Shown in pieces: positions 11,856-22,917 of a stretch of DNA of 64,000 nucleotides. Position 1 is the first letter of the stretch; each line of letters begins with the position of its first letter. The notes below the pieces were generated by a model. The model was given only the letters and a program-made list of their open reading frames with translations, made no database searches and was not told where the DNA came from. A program made the position numbers and the translations under genes. Source of the DNA: Isoetes taiwanensis (taxonomy: Eukaryota; Streptophyta; Lycopodiopsida; Isoetales; Isoetaceae); NCBI GenBank assembly GCA_021234155.1, contig JAJEKV010000006.1, positions 14,150,902 to 14,214,901 of the forward strand, given 5' to 3'.

Positions 11856-14800
11856 AAGAATAGAATAGAATAGAAGGGTTTTTAGCGTCCACGGAGACCC
11901 AGCGGTCTAATGGGACCCAATACAAAGAGTGCAGCAGAGATAACTATCCGGATTAAAAGATCGCAGCCCCGAAGAATTTTCGGGGGAAAATCCATGGAAA
12001 CAATAAGAATGCCGTGAAACTGTACACATGTACAAAATATATAAAAATATACATGTTAGGTGAATGCTGTTGGATATAGTTGATCTCGCATGTCCATGAC
12101 CTCTTGGAGGTATGATGCCAATGTTCGTACTGAAGCCGTGCCCAATATCATATGTAGAGGTTGAATGGGCCTGATCAATTCAGTGTATCATGTCTGCATC
12201 CGATCATACATTGGGCAAATTTGAAGGTTGTGGCATTCATCCTCAATAGCTCCTGCTTGGCAATGTTAACAAAGCCTATTCTGACGTGGCTCCCCAGTCC
12301 AACGACCCGTCTTAATTCGGAGACGGTGCGCCTCTGTGTAGATCGAGGCAATGAGTTTATGCTTTTTCATAGGTAGATGGGTGTGCAGGCAACGTTGTGG
12401 GGCCCGTTCCAATATGAGATTGATGTGGAGCCAATAATATGATGACTTGACTTGTTCAAGGGCGCCAGCATCCCAGAGCTTGCTGAGGAAGCATGCATTA
12501 AGATATTGCCTCAAGGTATGGCAATCCACATCTGTTTGCATCTGTATGCACCTGTGTTCCTGAACATTCCATCTGGCTAACCACTGAGCTCTCTTGTCTT
12601 TCCAGCAGACCTTCAAGCGTTGCGGCTCCATTGCCACTGTATAGACCATGTGAGGGAGATGAGAATCATCCATACTGACTACTTTATGAAAGTAGATGAT
12701 GTGGCGGTCAAGGACTCCCTTCTAAAGAGGCAAGGAACCTATCTCATGCTACAGGATTCGATACCGGACCATAAACTTCACCCCTAATTAATGCCTGTGT
12801 CATGAAGGCTTTTTGCACTTGCTCCAATTCATTCCAGGTGATGAGGGACGCCACTGGTCCCCAGACTTCAACCCTGTACAGAAGGATAGGCTCCACCAAA
12901 ACCCTGAATGAATAGGTGCGATTGATGAGCCCAGTCATACCGCTCTGCTCTGTTGTTGTTCTGCATTTCTTATAGTGCCTTCCAGCATGTTGTATAACCC
13001 GTAGTCGAATAAAAGTGTCCCAGTATATGCAGAAGGAAACTCCACTCCCATGTACTTGTAACTTGGTGCCACCTCTACATTTTACCCACAGTAACTGATG
13101 GAAGGGATACTTTGGCTAGCGCGATGATGATATGAAGGCCACCTTAGTCTTGGCCAGGTTGACGTGCATGTTTGTCGCCTGACAGAATGTGTCCAAGGCA
13201 TCAAGATGCCATTGCATGTCAGTCGAGGTGTAGGCTAGAAGGTCCACATTATCCATATATATTAGCTGTCTGGCAACTTGTTGCAACATTTGAACCTCGT
13301 CCCCACCATTATCAGCAAGCAAGCACTCGGGCTGATCAATATAACGTCAAAGAGTGTTGGGGAGAGAGGGCACCCCCGACGGATCCCGATACTGCTATCA
13401 AATAGCTTCTTGACTAGTTGCAACTAGCCTGAGCACCTCTCATATAGCCTGAAAACTTCATTCTGTAGCTCTGCAGGGACTCCTAGCTCTCGCAACTGCT
13501 TTCACAACTTTTCCCAAGGCACAATATCAAAGGCTTTGACAATTGAACCACTAGACGTCGCGCAGACGTCGTTGCATGGGAAGGTGTTGGTCCCCATGGT
13601 CCAGCAAGGGCGGTGTCTCTCAAAGCACCTCTTTGCAGCAGTCTCTAGCATGTCAATCAACCTTTCGATCTGTTGCTGCAACGTAGGGCACTATAGAACT
13701 CCTGGAAAATCCTTTGCAAGCATTTGGGCATAGGCCTCTGCATGTTTGTAGTCAAAGCGTGGGGCCTACGGGCCCTCAACATTCTGCTAGGTCAGCTTCA
13801 GATATAGTGGCAGGTGATCCGAGTCGACCTCCTCATCCCTATTGTCTATTCCCACCTGAAAATGCCTGACCATATGCATATCATGCTCACACATAGTCCA
13901 CCACACTGGATCCACCTTCCTGGTTCTCTTGTCTGCAAGTGCGCATGCCGGAGGATGGCCACTGTGCGAGTCCATTGTAAATGACTAGATTAAAGATGTC
14001 GAAAGCAAAAGCAGCTGCCTACTAAAGCGTGTGACCTGAGTGTCGTCTGATGCTCGTGGCCAGGTTTTCTTTGCGGGATGCAGCTGCAAGAAGTCATCAG
14101 TTAAGGTGTTGAACTGGCTAGGTTGTTTCGCTCTTGTGCATGCGTTGAAGTTCTCAAGAAGGATGACTTGCCCAACCATCTGTGCTGCTGTATATCATCA
14201 TATAGATCGACATAAGGGTCCAGCTTATCAAGATCCGAGTGGGCGTGATAGAAGTTGCTCTCGGCATGTGAGAAGTATCAGGCCGCCACGAAGAGAGGGC
14301 GGCCACTGCAGTTTTCTACACGTACCCACAAGTACAGGTTGTGTCTGTCAGTCTTGCATAGGGAGATTGATTGTGCGAGGGTTGTGCAGTAGTAGCATGC
14401 GACGCCTCCATCTCCCCACTTCCCTATGCAGCCATTGAAGACTGAGTATCACCGGTATCCCGGTAGGTCAGGTAGCATGTGGCCCCCATGCTCCCACGTC
14501 TCCATGAGGAAGATGAGGTCTACGTCTGCAAGAACTGAGTTGAGACTATCTCCCTTTTGCCATGGAAAGCCCGACAATTCCAGGAGACCACGCGGCGGCA
14601 CAATTCCTATTCGGTGGTGGGAGCGGCAGCATGCAATGCGCTATTGGAGGCCGGCGAGGCCACGGGGGCAGTGTATGCGGTTGGAACAGGAAACGCAGGC
14701 GAAGCTAGTGCATGAATAGTAGTAGTTGGAGTCTCGGTAGAAGGGCCCTGAGGGCTTACAGGGATCGATAGCAACAGTAGTTGGTGGTCGCAAGATCTGC

Positions 14801-16610
14801 ATCTTGCCCAAACGAGTCCGGCAGTTCGCCCTTATCTGCATATGCCTTTGACTCTGGCTAACTCACCTCTATAGTTTTTTCACTGTCTCGGGGTCAGATC
14901 CTGATCGACATACATGAGGGTTCCTTTAGCTGCTTGCCCTGGCGCAGAATAGCTGCTACATGCGGGTCCTAGACTGTGAATGTGACCACATGGGGCGGTC
15001 AGGGCACTTCTCCCTGGCAATTTGCACAGGCGTACTAATTGCCATCCGATCCAGAAAGAGTGTCTGGAGTCGGTTGATGAGGTGCTCTCTACTTCCTCTA
15101 TCAGGCCATGCACCAGCACATTGTGACTCATTTGTCTCTGCTCATGGTGCTCCCCGATCATGGGATCACTACTCCCCAGTGCTGCCGGTGGTACGTATGG
15201 TCTGTGGGGTGCAAGGCGCAGCCTGTGCTGAGGCAGTGGTGGCCTTGGGAGGATTGGTAGTGGAGCATTAGCCGGGCCTGGTTGACAGTGTATGGCCTTT
15301 AGGACTTGTGGCTCTACCTCGATGCATGCATCAGCCTCTCCTCTTTGGAGCTGGGAGCTCAGCTCTTCCTAGCGGTGTTGCAATCTTACCAGTTCATACA
15401 CGCATCTCTGCAGTTTCTCATGAGCCTTTGCATAGAGATCCTTGTCTTGTTGGGCAATGGACGCTCGAAGTTCCTCCACTTCCAAGTCTCGAGTAGCACA
15501 GATGTACTCCAGCTTCTGTGGGGAGTCCAGCATCGGTTCTCTATCAATGGAGAAACCTCCCGTTCTTCGATCCTGGCCTGGGGGTTTCATAGTTGCGACT
15601 GGCTTTCCTCGAGGGCTGCTTCTACCCCTCGCAGCATGGTAGGGGTTTCCTTTACCTCCGCTCGAAGGCAGTGATGGTCGTCTGTGTCTCCTGCTCAAAA
15701 AGCCTTAGCTAATTTATGTGTCATGGCTTCCACGGTGGTGAATAGGGAGTCCACTCTGGCCTAAAGGTCAGCAATACCTTGCATGTCCTGCTATCTCTCG
15801 AAATGAGCCAAGCGGATGTCGTCCTCCATCTGCTGTGTGTGGGTCTCGAGAGCTACAATCCATTGCCTTTCTGTTGCCAGCTGCCTTCTGAGCACGTGGG
15901 GGTACTGAGGAGTGTACCTCTTCTGTTAGGGCTGCAAGTCATGCACTGGCCTCCTCAATTCTTGCCTTAAGTTGTATCCAGGCCCCTGCCCCTCCCTTGC
16001 TTTTGTCGTCTGCTCTTGGCGGCTTGCGTGGTAGCCCGTCAATCTGGTCCTCCCAGGTGGGCTCCTCTTGCAGGGGGCCGACCGATGTCTGGGCACTGGG
16101 CTTTTTGGGAGGCTGGGTCTCCAGCTGGACTGAGGCGTGGGTGTTTCCTTTCAAAGCAGGGTCTGAGTAGGAGGCTACATGCGTGGCCATGGCTATGGGG
16201 ACCAAACCTTAGTGAGAGAAAGGGCAAGAGAGCGATGTTGCTCTCATGGCATTTTGGACGTTTAGAATCCAATTTGGGGACTCAAAAATGTTATAAGCAC
16301 AACAATTTGGAAGCTAGGGGGCAAACCCTCGAGAAGGAATGTGTAAGAGAGAAGTGTTGTTCCCAGGCATTTTGGACGCTTAGAATCGACTTTAGTGACT
16401 TGAAAACATCGTGAGCACAACAATCTGGGAGTTGGGGGCCTAACCCAGTGAGAAAAGGGGCAAGAGAGAAGTGTTGCTATCATGGCATTTTGGATGCTTA
16501 GAATCCAATTTGTGGACTCGAAAACGTTGTGAGCATAACAATCTGGGAGATTGGGCCAAACCCTAGAGTGAGAGGGTGGCAGGCACTAGAGAGAGAGGGT
16601 GAAAGAAATG
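11856..16610 (-). mobile_element. Near full-length, decayed LINE (ORF1 + endonuclease/RT)
   Basis: Reading on the minus strand: 5' monomers (16600-16205), an ORF1-like region (16205 to about 15300, starting MVPIAMATHVA; charged, proline-rich, with a helical stretch DLEVEELRASIAQQDKDL), then an APE-type endonuclease (LENFNACT near 14150 and the SDHLPL motif near 13800). A reverse transcriptase follows with YMDNVDLLAY near 13230, whose second catalytic Asp of YxDD is Asn. Next comes VEPILLYRVEVWGP near 12880 and a C-terminal region (12673-12266) shared with the fragments at 35.5-39.8 and 42.7-43.6 kb. The 3' end is GGTCTCCGTGGACGCTAAAA followed by (TATTC)n rather than poly-A. Many stops and frameshifts show it is dead. 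Confidence 0.85.
16201..16600 (-). repeat. 118-bp tandem monomers in the LINE 5' UTR
   Basis: The phrase ATTTTGGA(C/T)G recurs at 16251, 16369 and 16487, exactly 118 bp apart. Each monomer also carries GGCAAGAGAG-type and CAACAAT(T/C)TGG(G/A)A words. About three full copies and a partial fourth (from about 16555) are present. They abut the ATG of the LINE ORF1 at 16205 (minus strand), so they occupy the position of a 5' UTR/promoter. Confidence 0.85.
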
Positions 16611-17030
16611 AAATTTGAATAAATGCATAATTCCCAAATACCTATAGCTTAAAAGGTTGTATTTTGTAGCTAGAATTTTTTTGGGAATAATTTTATTTTC
16701 TTAATTTGCCCCTCGAAGGAACTTTAGGCTTCCACATTCTTTAAGTAACATATGAATCTATTGACCCAAGACATGAAGGGCTTGGTTTGACACCATGGAA
16801 CAAAACTTGGCATTCTTGCTAAATAGTTCAACTTGCTCTTGCAACAATAATACAATTGCCTCCACATTACAACTTTAAACATTATAAAAGGAAACGTACT
16901 TTTTTAAGCAAGATTTTAACGGAGACCTAGGCATGATGCAATAAAAGTGCACATAGAAGAGCATACCAAAATGGTGGATATTTTTCCTTATTGATAGTAC
17001 TCATTGGAGACACCACTAGGAATACTTTAC

Positions 17031-18275
17031 TTAAAAATATGACAATAAGTATAATAGGCCAAAAAGTTGCACCACACCAGACCCCACAAACATCATTATC
17101 CAAGGGACTAGTTGTGATGAAGATGAGTTAGGTAAAGAGGTTTCTTTGCCACTAACAGATGATGAAGAAGATGCAGCTGTAATCACCAGGAAGGGGTTAG
17201 TCACCAAGTAAACGGTAATGAATAAGAAAATTTCAGGGAACATGAAGAGTTGATTTGAAATGATGAATGAAATGAGAGCTTACTTGATGTAGTAGGAGAA
17301 TCTTCTGGTGCGGCAACAGGTTCACCTAAAAATGCTGCAGAAGAAGAGGAAGAATGTCGCAGGAGATTTGAGTAAACAAGAAGAAAGAGAGTTTCTCTTT
17401 ATTTGGGATTCTCAGTGCATATGAAGAGACTAGAGAGGCCAGAGATAGAGAACCTTATACATAGCCAGGGAGCTCCAATGCCGCAAGAAGAAAAAAGAAA
17501 AATTCGCTGGAGGCAAAACAACCCTTATCGGACTCTCTAGTGTAAAGGGTGAGTCCTTATTTTTTGGTTATCACTATTGAAGGAGTACTGATAATTAGTT
17601 ATAAATACTGGAGGAGTACTAATAACTAATTATCCGTACTATTAGTTATCAGTACTGGAGGAGTACTGATAACTAATTATCAGTACTATTCCACTCATAT
17701 AAGACCGATAAGGTGGTTATTGGTCTTTGCCTCGGCCGATAACCAAAAATGCGTGGCCTCGACGTACAGCCTCGATCACGTATTTCTTGTTATCGGCCTT
17801 GACCAGACGGATAACCTTACCTTTAAGGAATATTTTAGAATATTCTCAAAACACTAATGCATGAAAGACTAGTAGTGATAAAACAGAATTTGTAACATGT
17901 AATGAGGAAACTAGAAAGGTGATAAAAAAGAGCAGTGTTAACATGAAATAAAGGAATGAGAAGAGGTATATCACCTGGGCATCGAGATGGATCAGTGTTT
18001 ACTTTGCAGATAGCAGGGAGCATGAGAGCAACACTAGTGTTAACTCCGGCGGGCGGCGAAGAAGAGGATTGAAGAAGGAGGCAGAGGCAGGCAGGCTTGT
18101 TAAGATGCACAGACAAGAGGCCCTTGCAGCACTCTGCAGTTGGCGCAGAAGCCTGCATCTCTATAAACGCCAAACATGGCGCCAACTTCTCTATTGCATC
18201 TCCGCACTCCAACGCTGCCATCGCCATCCCCATCGCCATGCACACCATCGCCAATTTTATCCACATTCTGGCCAT
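17031..18275 (-). CDS. GPI-anchored non-specific lipid transfer protein (LTPG), 3 exons, 165 aa
   Basis: Exons 18275-17975, 17334-17284 and 17176-17031 join in phase (498 bp). Residues 1 to about 21 are a signal peptide (MARMWIKLAMVCMAMGMAMA). The eight-cysteine motif follows: C-x9-C-x14-CC-x12-C-x-C-x24-C-x8-C, ending at DPSRCPG on the exon 1/2 border. A Ser/Pro/Thr-rich linker (LGEPVAAPEDSPTTS, then SSSSSVSG) and a hydrophobic tail (LVPWIMMFVGSGVVQLFGLL) fit a GPI-attachment signal. Proteins of this type bind lipids in a hydrophobic pocket and sit on the outer plasma membrane or wall, where they help export cuticular lipids. Donors are GTGATA and GTAAGC, acceptors TGCAG and TACAG. A TATA-like ATATAAATA lies near 18415, about 140 bp upstream of the ATG. 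Intron 1 carries palindromic repeats. Confidence 0.92.
17577..17692. repeat. Self-complementary tandem repeat in LTPG intron 1
   Basis: Roughly three units built from AGTACTGGAGGAGTACT and GATAACTAATTATC alternate here. Both words are near-palindromic, so the block can form cruciform or hairpin structures. It lies wholly within the 640-bp first intron. Confidence 0.75.
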
Positions 18276-18929
18276 CTAAAAAATACACACACAAATCAAG
18301 CCCTGCTACAATGCCCAGCAAAAAAAAACTCGCAAACTGCACTATAGCTCAGCTCAGTTCCCTGGCCTTCCATCGTCTATTCATACATATACGAGGATCT
18401 CCTCCACTGTCACTATTTATATTCGCAGCTTATCATTATTTAGCATCATTCTTCAAATGCACAGTAGCATCATTCTTCATATGCACAGTAGCATGGCGTG
18501 CAGGGGACTCCACTATAAGATCCTGATATATTGAAATTATTTTCACATTTTTCTTTGCCACATCAAATATCCCACCCAACAGTGCCTGCCCCACTTTGGT
18601 ATATCCAAGTGTTGGTCGTCCTTAAACAGCACTTTCCTTAGAAAGAGAAATTCCTTGGCTATATAAGATGTGCCACGTTTAATTTTAAAATTCATAGTTT
18701 ACCCATCATGGCACAATCTGCCTACACGACATGAAGACACCTCACCTTTAAAGTCTAGATAGATTGCTCGTATAACAAGAGAAGGGGTCAATATTGGAGG
18801 CGGAGGCCAATTTGATTGCACTGGAAGGTCGCCCAGCCGGTATTCCCTCAACGTCAAGGCAAGTAGGAGTGCGTTCCTGCAAGATATTTAAACATTCTTG
18901 CTCAAAATAACAAATGGGTCCATCATGAT

Positions 18930-19044
18930 GGTGGTCTAGTGGTAAGGCCTTGGATTCCTACCAGGGTTCAAAACCCGCTGGCTACCATCGGGTGGAAGAC
19001 GTGGGTTGGTGCAAGTCCCACCATCCATGCCTTCAACAAAAAAA
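18930..19044 (+). mobile_element. tRNA-derived SINE
   Basis: The head has the layout of a tRNA gene used as a pol III promoter: an A-box-like TGGTCTAGTGGTAAGG (about 18933-18948) and a B-box GGTTCAAAACC (about 18965-18975), about 30 bp apart. A short body ends in CCTTCAAC and an A-run (19038 onward). No cloverleaf can be completed, so it is not a functional tRNA gene. Its 3' tail is included in the tandem triplication that follows. Confidence 0.75.
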
Positions 19045-19481
19045 AAAAAAAAAAAAAAATGATGAAAATGGCCTCACAAAACACAGAGAATCAAGTTTAA
19101 GATTGCCTTGACGTAGTAGAATGGCAAGGGGTCAGCCATTTTTGCTGTCCCCGTGACCTACAGAATCAGGTCGCGCCTACCATCCATGCCTTCAACAAAA
19201 AAAAAAAAAAAGAATGACAAATGGCCTCACAAAACCTGTAGAATCAAGTTTAAGATTGCCTTGACGTAGTAGAATGGCAAGGGGTCAGCCATTTTTGCTG
19301 TCCCCGTGACCTACAGAATCAGGTCGCGCCTACCATCCATGCCTTCAACAAAAAAAAAAAAATGACAAATGGCCTCACAAAACCTGTAGAATCAAGTTTA
19401 AGATTGCCTTGACGTAGTAGAATGGCAAGGGGTCAGCCATTTTTGCTGTCCCCGTGACCTACAGAATCAGGTCATGCCTAC
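19022..19481. repeat. Tandem triplication, units of ~150-160 bp
   Basis: Three copies start at CATCCATGCCTTCAAC: 19022, 19181 and 19334. Each begins with the SINE tail and its poly-A run (of differing length) and continues into the left arm of the hairpin described at 19408-19556. Copies are nearly identical, so the event is recent. Confidence 0.9.
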
Positions 19482-19556
19482 ACAGCACTTCCTGATTCTA
19501 TAGGGCATGGGGGCAGCAAGAATGGCTTTTCCCATGCCATTCTACATAACGTCAAG
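19408..19556. other. Long imperfect hairpin 1 (possible small-RNA precursor)
   Basis: The left arm 19408-19473 (CTTGACGTAGTAGAATGGCA onward) pairs with the right arm 19491-19556 (ending TTCTACATAACGTCAAG) over about 66 bp with scattered mismatches, around a 17-base loop. Arm length, mismatch pattern and small loop resemble a young plant MIR gene or an inverted-duplication siRNA locus. No known miRNA sequence is recognised with confidence. Only the third copy of the triplication has a right arm. Confidence 0.55.
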
Positions 19557-19654
19557 ATAAGTGGGTCTTCATTCCTTCAGATTTTTGAATCATTTTCATC
19601 AATGAAAAGTGGCTGCTGAAAAACCTGTAGAATCGAGTAAGTCTTACCTTGACG

Positions 19655-19790
19655 TCGTGGAACAAGAAGGGGTCGAGCATTCTTGCCAGCCCCCTGACCT
19701 ACAGAATTCGGTCGTGCCGCAATGGCGTTTCTGGATTCTGCAGGTCAGGGGGCTGGCAAGAATGCCCTTCCTCTTCCCATTCCACATCGT
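19655..19790. other. Long imperfect hairpin 2 with a perfect 22-bp core
   Basis: This is related to hairpin 1 and lies about 100 bp beyond it. Positions 19679-19700 (ATTCTTGCCAGCCCCCTGAC onward) are exactly complementary to 19742-19763. Pairing continues with mismatches to GTGGAA at about 19657 and TTCCACA at about 19785. The loop-proximal part also pairs (CAGAATTC with GGATTCTG), leaving a loop of about 20 bases. The 3' arm contains CTTCCTCTTCCCATTCC, which partly resembles the 3' half of miR482-family RNAs; that likeness is weak and may be chance. Confidence 0.55.
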
Positions 19791-19955
19791 GTGGTCTAGC
19801 TGGGATACTTTTAGCCATCGGTCTTGCATGTTGAACAACCACAATTAACTCTCTGTAGAATGCCAAACAGAATGAACAATAAGAATGATGGGTAAAAAAA
19901 AGGTAGCACACGGTTTTCTTGAAAAGAAAAAGCAATACCTGCCACATCTTGATTA

Positions 19956-20280
19956 GGGTGCTTTCCCATGAACAAGTCTAAGCGGAGAGACCTGGATGCC
20001 ACGCATGAATTCACAATTTCTGTGTTCCCATGAACAACAGACCTCAAGATCTGGCATTATGAATCTACGTCGATAGGTTTGGCAGCAAGATCTAATAGCA
20101 AAAATTCGAGTTGATGGAGGGGAAGCAGATTCAAACTTGTGCTTCAAGAAATAGCGTGGAATTACTTTCCATGCGAGGTTCTGAACCTGAGCCACTCAGG
20201 TGAGGTGCTCATGTGAACACCAGAAGTTTCTGTCTGACCTTCAGGAAAACTGAAGGTACTCTGCCCATGGGAAAGCACCC
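19956..20280. mobile_element. Tourist/PIF-Harbinger-like MITE, 325 bp
   Basis: The terminal inverted repeats are 15 bp (GGGTGCTTTCCCATG and CATGGGAAAGCACCC), and the 3-bp direct repeat TTA flanks the element (19953-19955 and 20281-20283). GGG-starting ends with a TTA duplication are the hallmark of PIF/Harbinger elements. The interior is not a fold-back and no transposase is present. Open frames on the minus strand inside it look fortuitous. Confidence 0.8.
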
Positions 20281-20283
20281 TTA

Positions 20284-21066
20284 GTGGAAACAGTTGAAAG
20301 CGTTCCAGTCAGACTGTGGCGTATCTTTTGTTGCATTGCGTTGCAATATATTGCCAAAATACTTGTTGTGATTCACTTATTTTTCCACGCTTAAGTAGCA
20401 TACATGTTCCTAAATATTTGTGACTCGTAGACTGTTGTTACCTACATGTTTATTGAGTATTCAGCCCAACAAATATATCCTATTCCATTTGGCTTTTTCC
20501 CATGAATGCCCATTTGCTTGCTTTGGCAACAAGAAATATACAAGGGGGAATTTAGGACTATGAATTTGCAATTGAACTTTAATGCATTACCAACGACTAT
20601 CTACTTGAAGCATTGAAGGTTAGAGAGACTGCTGTAAAAAGTTATAAGTTTTTGTTGAATACATATAAAACAGAGGAGAGTGAGCCTAATGCTATCAGTA
20701 TAGATGATGGATTAGGGTGAAGTCGATTTCTTGACAGATTAGGGTGAAGTCGGTAGCTTCTTGATGTATTAAATATGTTTTTTAAACTTGATGGTCTCAC
20801 AGACAATAATATCATTTCATTTCACATGATGTCTACACACTTTGCACGTTAGACTATCCTTGTGAGCCACATCAATATGGTATCCTTATTTAGCCTTCGG
20901 TTATCTATGCACACCCTTAACGAGATCTACCCTTTCTAAACAGATAAGGTGACAAGCTTGGCCTTAAAACAATAATAATAAAACAATAAATAATAATAAT
21001 AATAATAGTGACAATGACAATGATGATGGCAACAACGACGACGACGACGAAAAAAAACAACAACAA
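20284..21066. other. Intergenic, ending in AAT/GAC simple repeats
   Basis: No gene recognised. Positions about 20970-21062 consist of (AAT)n, (GAT/GAC)n and (CAA)n triplet repeats that run directly into the Helitron terminus. Confidence 0.7.
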
Positions 21067-21095
21067 CTAGAAACACGTGCCCGGCAATGTCGGCC
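21067..21095 (-). mobile_element. Helitron 3' terminus (degenerate stem)
   Basis: On the minus strand a GCCCGGC-type stem precedes CTAG. The stem here has a G-T pair and a mismatch (GCCCGGCA against TGTCGGCC). The flank up to about 21340 resembles that of the Helitron at 6379, so these are two members of one family. The 5' end was not resolved. Confidence 0.65.
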
Positions 21096-22917
21096 ATTGA
21101 TCATGGACGTGTGGAAGGTAGGCGTAATAGAGTATGTAAATGGAATAAAGAGTTATACATGTAATCTTGTTCATATATGTATTGGTTGTCAAGTGAGAAC
21201 TGTGTAGGATGGTGGAACATTAACCATGGGCACATAAATAGATAGGAGTACTGGAATGCATAAGATGGAATAGAATGGATGGGCAATGGAGTACATAGAT
21301 AATATGGATTGCAATGTTGTCACCATATCGAATATTCTAACATAGATGGAAGTTATTTATAAATAACTACGGATAAATATTTTAAAGTTACAAGAAATTT
21401 ATCGCGGCGGCCAAGGCCGCCGCGAACATTTCTCTTTAGCGACTCCCCTGTATTAAATAAGGTAGCAGACAAAGAGAAATTCTTGGCTGCTATGGACCTT
21501 TCCTTATACCAACAAACAATATGAAGTTGGATGATTGTGAAAACTAGCAAGCAATAGCTAAAACTAAAGTCACTATCAATATGGGAGTCTTAAAGCCCTT
21601 TTGGAACATTGGCCTCAAGGGGCTACATATCCTATGAGACTAAAGTACCAGCTAGAGAATTTAACTTTTACTAGAGAAGAGAACATGGACGTAAGATACT
21701 TACTCCCAAAGTTACGCATGGTTATCAATGCATAGGATCAAGAGGTCTTCTTGTGTTCTAACATTGATTTATTCTAAAAGGAGTTTAACTTGAGCTATGG
21801 TGGAATATTGTAATGGTTGGAGATATTGATTTGGGAAAAGTCCAATAAAAAACTGCCTTTTTCAATTTATCAATTAAAGAGCGCTAGATGAGAGTAAGAT
21901 ATATTATGTAGCAATATAATCGTTTAGCCTAAAGCAAGTGTTTTTGAAAAACAACTCTACAACTGTTAGGCTACCACAATATTACAAAGATACCCTTTAT
22001 TTGGGGTATAGTTTTGAAAATTTCTTTCATGGTGGAACTTACTGTTGCAAAAAAAATAAGAACCTTAAAAAGTATCACCGAAATTGCTGCTCTGGATTCG
22101 ATCGTCGATTTCTAAGCCAACAATGTGAGTGATTTTGTGCCTATTTTTGCAATGAATCCTATTGTGCTTAAAGTCGTGTAAGCAATTCAACTTGACTTTG
22201 GAAGAAATAACGCAATTAGAGAATCAGATGCATGGCCAGAAACAATCAAATTCGGATCCCATTCGTATTGTTAGGAGTTATTGTTAATGCCATAATCATA
22301 GTTTATTTAGAGGTTAAGAAAACAATTGATAGGTGTTGACACGTGTCATTTCCAAAGGATAACATTGGTTGGTTTTTAACAGAACAAAGAGGGCAAAAAG
22401 GGGACGGGCGGAAGAGCGGAGATCAAGGTCGAAGACAGCAGCAATAGTAATCCATTGTGTTAGAGTTACAGGATTGAGAGACGGAGAAGACAGAATGGAT
22501 ACAGAGATGGAGGAGACGGAGGAACAGCTTCTTAATTGCACGTATTTGGCTTCATATCCCAATCTGTTAGAGGCAACCATGTGTCAGTAAACGGTGGCAA
22601 TACTAAAAATAAATTTGCATATGCTGAAGCGTTAGCATACAGTGTAGTTTTTCATTCAGAAAAGACGACACTTATTAAGACACTATATCCGATGCGTTTT
22701 TTTCACGATCCGCTTGCATCGGCAACAGCTATCCCAATATCTGCCTTCTTAAGAGCAGGTGCATCATTTACTCCCTCACCAAGCCATCTGCCTTTTCTAT
22801 TAGCTCATCGATGGGAAGGCCTTCATATGCTTCCTCATTTCGATGGCCAAGCAGTGATGATGAAGGAGTAAAGGGGGAAGCAAAAAGGAGTTCGCTTGCA
22901 AGACCACGGATTCGCCT
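21096..22917. other. Intergenic, probable Helitron body first
   Basis: No conserved coding sequence recognised on either strand. Short frames at 22314-22871 show no family features. Confidence 0.5.

Noticed and set aside
14040..16414. Plus-strand coding genes (several frames over 100 codons)
   Set aside because: They lie antisense to the LINE ORF1/endonuclease/RT region, have no family features, and reflect its higher GC content.
18069..18526. Plus-strand open frames overlapping the lipid transfer protein
   Set aside because: They are antisense to a well-supported spliced gene with a complete eight-cysteine motif.
18930..18985. tRNA gene
   Set aside because: A- and B-box words are present, but no acceptor stem or full cloverleaf can be formed and a poly-A tail follows, so it is called a SINE.
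19022..19481. CRISPR array
   Set aside because: Only three long, nearly identical tandem units with no unique spacers, in plant nuclear DNA.
19764..19790. Definite miR482/2118 gene
   Set aside because: Only the 3' half of the word resembles the family, the 5' half does not, and the most perfect duplex lies elsewhere in the hairpin.
22314..22871. Coding gene upstream of the RING locus
   Set aside because: Short overlapping frames on both strands, low complexity, no motif.
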